Below, in pieces: positions 22,294 to 30,354 of a stretch of DNA of 64,000 nt (position 1 is its first letter; every line of letters begins with the position of its first letter). The notes under the pieces were generated by a model. It was not told where the DNA came from and searched no databases. It saw only the letters and a program-made list of their open reading frames with translations. Position numbers and translations under genes: made by a program. This DNA is from Thecaphora thlaspeos (taxonomy: Eukaryota > Basidiomycota > Ustilaginomycetes > Urocystidales > Glomosporiaceae): NCBI GenBank assembly GCA_900291925.1, contig UWYS01000001.1:1178001-1242000 (forward strand). The letters are read 5' to 3'.

Positions 22294-23634
22294 ATGGCAT
22301 CCCAGTATTCAGCTCAGTGCACACTCTCCCATGTTGACCTGACAACAGTCTCCCAGTTGCCAGCCTCCCAGTCACCCTTGTCACAGGAGTTATTGGACAA
22401 CACATTCTTTGACTCACAGCCCACCTCTAGGCAGCAAAGCCCACATGCCACTATGCTATACAGCAGCCAGTCTTGTTTGTCCTTGCCAAGGAAGACATCT
22501 GGCACCACCATCCACTCTGAAGACTCCAAGGAAGATGAAGGCAAGTCTCGAGAGCTGGTCCTTGGCATCAGCCTGTTCAAGCTTGTTGGTGGTCATTGCC
22601 ACCAGCTTGAGACACTCCTGGTCAAGGTGCACAGTACATTTGACCTATCAGACTTCCACACCACTGTCTATGGAGCAGTATCAAAGAAGTACAAGGTGGA
22701 TTGCTTGCGCTTGCCAATCACTGCCAAGATCAAGGGCAACGTGGTGTTCAAGGGTGGCATTGAGCTTACAGAGACAGCATATGAGGAGTTCTGGCAAACA
22801 GTGGCCAAGTCAAAGATCCAGAAGGCAGAAGTGAGCATCCAGCTCTTTGACCACAGCACTGCCACCATTGAGATTGATGACAACAATGATCTCCCTACAC
22901 CAAGCCCAAGCCCCAGCAAGAAGGCAAAGACTGATGCTGCTGCAAAGCTCACCATCTTGCTGACAGAGCAGAACATGGGGGACCTCATGGCTCAATACAC
23001 ATGCAACAACAACAAGTGCAACAATCTGGGCATCCTTTGCTTTGTCTGCCATAGTCATCACATTGCCATCCCCTGCACACAGCTGCGCCACTGGGCAGCT
23101 GCAATGGCATATGGGATGCCTGGCTGCAGCATTGAGAGGCCGCCCAACAATGCAGCCTTCAATATCTTTTACAAGAGCTTGAAGGAATTGACAGCAGCAT
23201 CTAGCAGCAGCACCAGCACAAAGAGCTCCAGCCAAAGTGGCAAGGACATCTCAATCAACAACATCTACAAGCTGGCAATATCCTCACTGCTTGGCAACAC
23301 TTGGCAGGAGCCACAGCAGCCCATTGTTTGCCTCTTGATGGCCACACAGGGCAGAGCCAACTTTGCCATGCCATCCCAGCCCGCTCCCCCATCTGCACAG
23401 CCCACTGCCAGCTTGTCTTGCCTTCCAGTCAAGGATATGCCAATGTCGCAGTTCCTGGAGGCCAATCCCAAGCTCTCAAGTGACGTCTGTGATGCCCTGG
23501 CACAGCACAAGATCCGGTGGATGGCAATTCTTGAGATTGCCCTCTTGAACCCAGAGCACCACAAAGAGCTAGGCCTTGGGGTTGGCAACCTGATTGAGCT
23601 TGATGCTGCAATTGATGGCCTCTGCAGCCAGTGA
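22294..23634 (+). CDS. Transposon accessory protein of unknown function with SAM-like C-terminus
   Basis: An uninterrupted 446-codon frame inside the transposon, facing the transposase. I do not recognise the whole protein. From N to C: a Ser/Thr/Gln-rich leader (1-80), a compact alpha/beta-looking region (about 87-200: LFKLVGGHCHQLETLLVKVH, then VYGAVSKKYKVDCLRLPITA), a basic SPSPSKKAK patch, a Cys/His cluster at about 230-270 (CNNNKCNN, CFVCHSHH, IPC) that could bind zinc, a Ser-rich linker, and residues about 385-443 (MSQFLEANPKLSSDVCDALA, then KELGLGVGNLIELDAAI) that match the pattern of a SAM domain. Codon use is AT-richer and almost free of CpG, unlike all host genes here. A role in transposition, such as DNA binding or host interaction, is inference. 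Confidence 0.75.
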   Translation: MASQYSAQCTLSHVDLTTVSQLPASQSPLSQELLDNTFFDSQPTSRQQSPHATMLYSSQSCLSLPRKTSGTTIHSEDSKEDEGKSRELVLGISLFKLVGGHCHQLETLLVKVHSTFDLSDFHTTVYGAVSKKYKVDCLRLPITAKIKGNVVFKGGIELTETAYEEFWQTVAKSKIQKAEVSIQLFDHSTATIEIDDNNDLPTPSPSPSKKAKTDAAAKLTILLTEQNMGDLMAQYTCNNNKCNNLGILCFVCHSHHIAIPCTQLRHWAAAMAYGMPGCSIERPPNNAAFNIFYKSLKELTAASSSSTSTKSSSQSGKDISINNIYKLAISSLLGNTWQEPQQPIVCLLMATQGRANFAMPSQPAPPSAQPTASLSCLPVKDMPMSQFLEANPKLSSDVCDALAQHKIRWMAILEIALLNPEHHKELGLGVGNLIELDAAIDGLCSQ

Positions 23635-23639
23635 TGGCA

Positions 23640-24736
23640 TCAAGTTTGTTGTGAACATTGCATCAATTGATGCAACTGTATACCCCTCTCTTGATCTCCC
23701 CTTGCACACTTGCCACCCTTGCAGCAGCTTTGTAGCATGTTTCATTTCAAACATTGTCGCCTTCCCAATTGTCATATCCATCTGCTTCATAGTATCTCTT
23801 TGCATGATGGCTGCAGACCATGTTGCATGCCTTGTAGACATTGTAGGCAGACATCTGCTGCATGCTCTTGTACCAAGTGTGAGCGCATTACCTGATTCTG
23901 GCCTTGATTTGATGGAAGGCAAGCTTGATGGGATTGAACTATGGCAAGTAGGGAGGCAGGAAGACTGACATGCAGCCATAGGCCTTGATGATTGATGTTG
24001 CCCAGTGGTGGATCCTTGCATTGTCTATCACAATGATGCTGCAGTGGCCCAGAAAGACGCTGCACAACTGGAGCAGCTCCTTGATCCACACAAGAAATGT
24101 GTCTGCATTGAAGCTGCCTTTGATGATGCAGGGCTCCACCAGCCCAGGCTCAGAGAGATCTCTTGGTACACCAAGGCTGGCAAAAAGCAAAAAGTGGGGA
24201 TCCCACATCTGTGGCACTGCAAAAGTGGTGACTCTGTCTCCTTGCCTTGCCCAGCCTGCAAGCTGCATGGATACCCAGATATCAAAGGATGACTTGTCAA
24301 CAAAGACCAGCTGCTCTGAGGCATACATGGAGATGCAGTAGATGAAGTGGCAGATGCTGGAGTTGCTCCAATCCATGACAATGTGCTTGAGCTTGCAGTT
24401 GGTGAGTTGAAGCTGGGCAAGCTGGCAGGAGATTGTGCTGAGCAAGACACTGATGCTGTAGTCCTCCAACAGCTCCTTGAGCTTGTCCAGGTAGATGCTT
24501 GGTTTGCTCTTGACTGCCTTGGCAATAATCTGCAGGTCAAGCAGCATCAGCTTGTGGTAGCAGCCTGGGCCAGCTTGTTGCTTGCCTACAAAGCCATACA
24601 GTTGCATGGCTTGATTGACCTGCCAGAGTGTTGCTCTTGAGAAAGCAAGTTGTTGGATGTTGCACTTGGACAGGATTCTGTGCTGCCAAAGGCAGTGTAC
24701 CAGCACCTTGATCTCTGGGCTGATGGGGTGGTGCAT
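23640..24736 (-). pseudogene. Tc1/mariner-IS630-type DDE transposase, inactivated
   Basis: The frame is open from 24736 to a TAG at 23939. It starts with a helix-turn-helix region (IQQLAFSRATLWQVNQAMQ), then LDKLKELLEDYSISVLLSTI and a DDE_3 catalytic domain: FVDKSSFD (first Asp), EPCIIKGSFNADTFLVWIKE, and IIVIDNARIHH (second Asp). The third catalytic region follows in the same frame after the stop (FLPPYLP, stop, FNPIKLAF). There the acidic residue expected in NPIE is Lys, so the triad is lost. FVDE has likewise become FVDK. More stops follow (TAA and TGA) before the frame reaches about 23640. Both Glu-to-Lys changes fit CpG-to-CpA mutation of an ancestral C-GAG. The start used is the first in-frame ATG. 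Confidence 0.85.
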
Positions 24737-24849
24737 GTTGGAGCAGCAGCAATTGGAGTGGTGGTGGTTGGGTCAGCAGCAATGCAAGCAGTTGGAGCAC
24801 AAGGCCATACAAGGTGGTGCAAGGCAGAGTGGTGTAGGCAGTTGGAGCA

Positions 24850-25001
24850 GTAGCATGCAGTTGGCAGTCAGGGGCACAGTAGTCAAGCAAGGTGCCTAAG
24901 GTAAGTGGAGGTAGTGATCTTGAGTGATTGCCAAGATCACTCCTAGGGTCTCTCTCAGCCTTTCTTTTTTCCTCGTGTCTCAATTGATCTGCACACAACT
25001 G
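24850..25001 (-). repeat. Right terminal inverted repeat
   Basis: Inverted partner of 21991-22142. The outermost bases CTGCACACAACTG match the left end except for one transversion. It keeps one CpG (in CCTCGTGTC) where the left copy has CATG on the matching strand, directly showing CpG decay. Confidence 0.9.
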
Positions 25002-25437
25002 TAAGTTTTACAGAGCATGCCAAGGCGTGACTTGTACTGTACAGTATCGCGGGAACAGCACGGTGGCAAAGCGGAAGGCCCGGTGCCGGTCTACCCCAAA
25101 GGTCGTGGCGGCTTCGGGTCGTCCGACCAAGCGCACTGCGCCATCGCTGGCGGACGTGGCGGGCTTTCCTTTGACTGGGTGCAGAGACGCCGTAACTATA
25201 CCTTGTATGTCTGCCCAGCTCGAGCATGTGGACGGAAAAGTGCCGTGTGTGTGTGTGGAAAGAAACAAGAAAAAAGGTCGTCGTCGTCCCGCCCTTCATA
25301 TATAGCCTCGCCACCTCGCCGCCGCCGCCTTCGCCTCCGCCACTCCCACATCGCTCCATCTACCTAGCCTCCCAGGAACTGCAAGCATATCAGAACATTC
25401 CCTACGTCGAACCACCTCACGCTCCTCCGAGTCCAAC
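25002..25437. promoter_or_regulatory. Elongase promoter, bounded upstream by the transposon
   Basis: 435 bp from the TA target duplication to the elongase ATG. It contains a TATA-like box (listed separately) and a CT-rich leader after it. With the transposon at its edge, any element further upstream has been displaced by 3 kb. Confidence 0.5.
25299..25304 (+). promoter_or_regulatory. TATA-like box of the elongase gene
   Basis: TATATA in CATATATAGCC, about 135 bp before the start codon and followed by a pyrimidine-rich leader. Confidence 0.45.
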
Positions 25438-26797
25438 ATGCCGTATGCTCTTGACGTCCCTGGCCTCTCGGCGTGGCAGAACATTCGCGACCAGCCTTAC
25501 CCCGCCAAGCCGGAAGGCCTCGCCATCCCCGAATGGCTCTTCCAGGCCTCGCTCTCCGCCTGGACCCCCATCACCGTCGCGGCCGCCTATCTGATCGCCG
25601 CCCACGCCACCAACCACAGGTTTGGCGCTGGCAAGCCCAAGCCCGCCGATCTCATCAAGGGCAGCTACGCCCTCCGCCAGGCCGTTCTCGGCCACAACAT
25701 CCTCCTCGCCGTCTACAGCGCCTGGACCTTCGTCAACGTCGCCGCCCGCCTCGGCTCCTACTTTGGAAAGTCGGTCGTCTCGGGCGGCGCATCGGGCCTC
25801 GCCAACGCCTTCTGCACCGTGCCCATCCATGACGTCAGCAGCTCTGGACTCGGCCTCTATGTCTGGCTCTTTTACATGAGCAAGTACTACGAGATTGTCG
25901 ACTCGGTCATCCTCATTCTCAAGGGCAAGGTAAGTTGCTAGGCTGTCTGATCCACCGTATAGAGCCAACGCTGACGCTCCTTGATGCTTCCCTTTATCCC
26001 TGCCCCTCACCTCCCTGCAGCCCGTGAGCAATCTCCAGAGCTACCATCACGCCGGCGCCATGGCGTGCATGTGGGCTGCCTACCGTTACAGCGCTAGCGC
26101 TGCCTTCCTCTTCCTCTCGTTCAACTCCCTCGTTCACTGTGAGTAGGCTCTTCTTTCCCAAGACAACCGTTTGCCGCCGAGAGCAAGCTGCTGCGCCCAT
26201 GCCGATCCCGTACTTACGCGTTCCGATGCCATCATCCCCTCTTATTCTCGACGCGTACTGCTGACAGCCCTGATGTACACCTACTACTCGATGACCGCGC
26301 TCAAGCTGCCCTTCACCGGCGGTCTCAAGCGCTCCATGACCACGATCCAGATCACGCAGCTCGTAGTCGGCATCCAGCTGGCGGCCTCGTACCTCTTCAT
26401 CCGCTTCAACCCGCTCGCTTACCCGCAGGGCGCCCTCCCCTCGCCTGGCCGCGTCGTCCTGACGGGCGCCGCCGAGCACGACTTTGCCGGCAAGGTTGCC
26501 AGCGCCTTCAACGGATCGTCGTCTTTCAACGGTACCTCGGCCGCCTCGGCCGCGCTCGGTTACGGCGCCATTGCTTCGAACACCAAGGAGGCCTCGACCG
26601 TCATCCTCCGCTCGCTCTCGCAGAGCATGGGCGCCGACAGCAAGGTCTCGTGCGTCGCTACCACCGGCCAAGCGTTCGCCGTCGGCCTTAACGTTGCCTA
26701 CCTCGTCCCCCTCATCTACCTCTTTGTCGCGTTCTACCTGAGGTCCTACAAGAAGGCAGCCAACATCGCCGCCGCCAAGGCTGCTAAGGCCGAGTAA
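25438..26797 (+). CDS. ELO-family fatty acid elongase (3-ketoacyl-CoA synthase)
   Basis: Exons 25438-25929, 26021-26138 and 26268-26797 give 379 residues. ELO enzymes condense malonyl-CoA with long acyl-CoA in the ER as the first step of very-long-chain fatty acid synthesis for sphingolipids and storage lipids. Diagnostic segments are FYMSKYYEIVDSVILILKGK (the K-x2-E-x2-D-T-like region), NLQSYHHAGAM (histidine box) and HSLMYTYYSMTALKLP. The usual box HxxHH reads QSYHH here, with Gln in place of the first His. About seven hydrophobic segments are present and the C-terminus is Lys/Ala-rich (KKAANIAAAKAAK). A long Ala/Ser-rich stretch sits before the last helix. The first-His change may mark a subfamily rather than loss of activity. 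Confidence 0.88.
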
Positions 26798-27372
26798 ATG
26801 GCATCTAGCCTCGATTTTCTCTTTCTCGACAGCCCAGACATCCTTCGGACGGCGGCATGTCTATGGTTCCTCGTCTCGCTCTTTCCGTTGACGAAAGCGG
26901 GTTCGTAGCTGCTGTCGAACGAGCATGCTAGTCGCTTCGCTCTTTCCCGCACACACAAACAATGACTGTTTCTTCCGCACCTGCATTTGTACATCAGCCA
27001 ACGCATTTCATTCAAGTCACCTTGCTTTTTCTCACAACAGCCTCACGTTACGGACTGACGCTCGAGCATAAGACTTGTGTGAAAGCTTTGTGTATGTGCA
27101 AATGTGTTTGGAGCTAGAACATATCGGGGAGAGCAAAAAGTTTATACAGGTAAGGGAACTGACGGTTAAAAATATCGTCAGTACCGGCACAGCAACATGC
27201 TCTACGATGTGATGGCTGGCAAGGAGAGATCTGACAAGGGAATGGATAGACTGGGCTTGCAGGTGGGCATGATGGACGTCAATGGTCGCCCTTTACACGG
27301 TGTGACGAGGCCCGGGGGGGGGGGGGCGTGAGGAGTCGTGACACGGGAGAAAACATATCGGGCAGGCCAGGC
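26798..27372. other. Convergent 3' intergenic region with a G homopolymer
   Basis: Between the elongase stop and the stop of the next minus-strand gene. It holds a run of 13 G at about 27314-27326. No gene seen. Confidence 0.5.
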
Positions 27373-28436
27373 TCAGGGGAAGGCAGGGGAGAGGCCGAGC
27401 CTCTCAACGACCTTTTTGACGGCCTCGGTGATCCACATGGCAAATACGTTGAAGGACGACGTCAGGCCGAGCCAGCGTCCTGGCGACGTGACGGGCGATT
27501 CAACGACTCGGTAGACTGTCAGGATGGCTGTTCGGCCGTCCTGAGGGATGTTGTGGTTGATGCCTGCGGGAAATTTGAGGAGAGACGATGAGCGTGAGCT
27601 TTTTTATCGCACAATGAGAGACTTGACGCATCGCGGCTGTACTCACCGCGTCGGCCCTTTTGCAGCAGATTGTCGACCCACTCTACCTTTGCCTTCCACT
27701 GCCAGTTTTGCCACCTGCCGCCCCTCTCCGCCGCCTCGACTAGAAGGTCCCTGCCGAAGTTGTATCCGTCCTTATCGATGGTATGGTGGTATTTGAGATT
27801 CTTCTCCTTCGATACAGCAAGGAACCACGCGCCGGTGTTCGCCAGCGTCCCATTCTGCTTCCAGGCTCTGAAGTGGTTGCCGCCATACAGGCTCTCCCAG
27901 CACGCTCCCACCCACCGTCCCGGTGCGCCGGGCCACTGTGTCTCTCTGTACTCGAACATCTCTGGTCTCCAACCTCTACCGTCGCCTAGGTCGGCACGTT
28001 GAAGGTTGCCCATGTGTAGATTGAGGCACTCGAACGAGAAGCCGATGGTTCGGACGTAGTCCTTGAGACCGGCGTCGGAGAGGACGCGCGGATCCGAGTC
28101 GCCCGAGATGATGACGTTGATGGGCTCGCGCAGGCCGTTGCCGACCAAGTCGAGCATGCTCCCGCCGTTCTTGCGAGGGTCGACCCAGCCCGGTTGCTTG
28201 GGATCGCCCGTCCCGTCGCCATCGTCGAGGTCGGTCGCCCGGTAGACGGCGTCTTCATCAAAGCCCTGATTGTAGATCTCGAGGTCTTGTGGCGTGATAT
28301 CGGTGTCCCAGGCGGACGATGGGTAGAACGTCAAAGCGAGCGGGGAGGAGGATGATGAAGGTAGGGCGGATGTTTGGGTTGCCGATAAGAGCGTCGAGAA
28401 GGGCAGTAGAGCCCAAAGACGTGGCGTCAGTTGCAT
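27373..28436 (-). CDS. Secreted protein of unknown function
   Basis: Two exons, 28436-27647 and 27563-27373 (GTGAGT..CAG), give 326 residues. The N-terminus is a clear signal peptide (MQLTPRLWALLPFSTLLSATQTSA) with no later membrane segment. The mature part has few cysteines and many Trp, Asp and Gly, with well-ordered stretches (SAWDTDITPQDLEIYNQGFD, CWESLYGGNHFRAWKQNGT, WQWKAKVEWVDNLLQKG). One N-glycosylation site, NGT, is visible. The 20 residues after the splice (GINHNIPQDGRTAILTVYRV) join in frame. I do not recognise the family; it looks like a conserved folded extracellular protein rather than a low-complexity one. It is divergent to SEC17. Effector or cell-wall functions would be guesses. 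Confidence 0.7.
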
Positions 28437-28933
28437 CGTGGTCAGTGGTCGGGTTCTTTGTTGGCGGTTGTGTGGAGGGTTGTCGGGAGCAAGGGAGGTT
28501 GATGGCAGTGAGGGAGACAGGTGGCGGGCGACGGTGGTGCGGACGATGGCCGGCGTTGGTTGATGCGTTTGATGCAGGGCGGGCTACGGCCCGGAGGGAG
28601 GTGGGCACTCTGTGCGAGGAAGGGCCACTTTGCGAGCGAGGGTAAGCCGGCCGGCCAAACTCCGACCCCGCCCAACCCAAGGGAAACTCCACCTGCCCCT
28701 CGTGCCCCGATGTGCGGATCCGTGATCGAGGCCGCAGGGGCCCCTTTGCCCAGCCACCTGCACCACCCAAAAAGTGGAGCAGACCAAGGCGCCAGCCAAA
28801 GCCTCCTTTCCACCGTTCCCCATTCTCCTTTCTACGCACCCCCAAACGAACACACACCCGCTCACAAACACGCACACACACACGCATACATAGGCGCGCA
28901 CACAAGCACACACTCACACACGCGCACACGACC
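28437..28933. promoter_or_regulatory. Divergent intergenic region, secreted protein and SEC17
   Basis: About 0.5 kb. A CA-dinucleotide-rich tract (about 28850-28930) runs right up to the SEC17 start codon. No TATA box seen. Confidence 0.5.
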
Positions 28934-30117
28934 ATGTTAACATCAAGCGCCGAGGACCTGCTGAAGAACGCCGAAAAGAAGGCCACCGCATCGGGTGGTT
29001 GGTTCTCTTCGGCGCAGAGCAAGCTCGAAGAGGCCGTCGAGCTCTTCAAGGCGGCCGCCAACAAGTTCCGCATCCAGAACCGCTTCGAAGAGGCTGGCAA
29101 TGCCTTTATGCACGCAGCAGAGACCGAGGTCAAGGTGGGAGAAAAGGATTATGCCGCCAACACTTTCTTTGAGGCGAACAAGTGCTTCAAGATGAGCAGG
29201 CCAGAGCGTGAGTCGCACAGAAGACGTAGACTTTCAATATGTAGGAAGGGGGAGTAACGGAAGCTTGCTGACATTGTTGTACTCCCTCCGACGTCTTTGT
29301 GTCGGGCTGTCCGGCTACAGTGGCCGTCGTGGCCTTGACGCGGGCGCGAGAGATCCTTATCGAGCGGGGACGATTCCGCCAGGCGGCCGATAGGGAGAAG
29401 GCCATCGCCGAGCTCTACAAGACCGACGCCGCCGATCCGGAAAAGGCGCTCGAGGCGTATGAACAGGCGGCTCAGTGGTACACACAGGAGGGTGCATCGG
29501 CGTAAGTGTCAGCTAGTAAATATCCAGGCCGCCCGCTCTCTCCCCTTTGGCTGTGTTGCGTGCTGACGGCCATTCGTTGGAAATGGAACAGGACGGCGTC
29601 CGGATGCTGGAGGGAAGCGGCCCAGCTTGCCACCGACATCGGCAGGTACCCGCAAGCCATCGAGAGGTGGGAGCAGGTGGCGGCTATGAGCCTCGAGAGC
29701 AACCTCACCCGGTACAGTGTCAAGGATTACTATCTCAACGCGGGACTCTGCTACCTTGCCATCCCGGTACGTCCCCTTCCCCTCGCTCTAATTGAGGCAT
29801 TATTTTTTCACTTTCATCGTCTGACAACCGTCTTCCTCCCTCTGTGCGTCCATTCCTTCCGCTCTTCGACGACTGTTTAGGACTACGTCGCAGCTGGCCG
29901 AGCTATGGGTTTCTACGCCCAACAAGATCCCACCTTCCCACCTACGATGGAAGGTCGCTTCCTCCACAGCCTCCTCGAGGCGTCCGAAGCGGGTGATCTG
30001 GCAGTCTTCGACTCGAGGGTGCAGGAGTACGACCGGACGAAAAAGATCCTCGGTTGGCAGGCCAGCCTGCTCAGGCAGATCAGAAAGGGTATCCAGGACG
30101 AGCCCGACCTTTCCTAG
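28934..30117 (+). CDS. SEC17: Alpha-SNAP (vesicular fusion protein)
   Basis: Four exons, 28934-29207, 29321-29501, 29592-29766 and 29881-30117, give 288 residues, close to yeast Sec17 (292). Alpha-SNAP recruits the NSF/Sec18 ATPase to SNARE complexes and drives their disassembly after membrane fusion. TPR-like helical pairs are seen throughout: AEDLLKNAEKKA at the start, AANKFRIQNRFEEAGNAFMHA, DYAANTFFEANKCFK, ALEAYEQAAQWYTQEGASA, DYYLNAGLCYLA, then FLHSLLEA and DLAVFDSRVQEYDR. All introns are GT-AG and phases match. No oddities. Confidence 0.95.
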
Positions 30118-30354
30118 TCCAGCCCGCCCCACCCAGCGACGCGCGGTTGCGAGCTTCCGTGGGGGGTTTTTTTTTTCGGTCTCCGAAATGATATCCCTGC
30201 GAGAGTCGGTATCTGAATTGAGTAGATAAGTGTGGTCTTTGATACAGATGTGCGTAAGATGCGGATGGGAGACCTGTACGAGACGGATGAGATCGATAAC
30301 GGAAAGATATTATCCAGGTGAAAGAAGGGAATAGGGAGGGGCGTGACGGACAAT

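Larger units (their letters stand above)
21991..25001. mobile_element. Two-gene DNA transposon of the Tc1/mariner-IS630 class with long inverted repeats
   Basis: A 3011-bp element starting CAGTTGGGTGCAG and ending CTGCACACAACTG, flanked by TA at 21989-21990 and 25002-25003. The TA duplication and the DDE domain place it in the Tc1/mariner-IS630 superfamily. It has inverted repeats of about 150 bp and two convergent genes: an intact 446-codon accessory ORF (plus) and a broken transposase (minus). By eye there are only about 15 CpG dinucleotides in 3 kb, against very frequent CpG on both flanks. Arginine is scarce in its proteins (8 of 446 in the accessory ORF), as expected if CGN codons were lost. 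It lies about 435 bp upstream of the elongase start codon. Confidence 0.9.

Noticed and set aside
21000..25045. GTACTGTAC-like palindromes as transposon-related repeats
   Set aside because: They occur on both flanks but are short and not aligned with the element ends; chance or simple sequence cannot be excluded.
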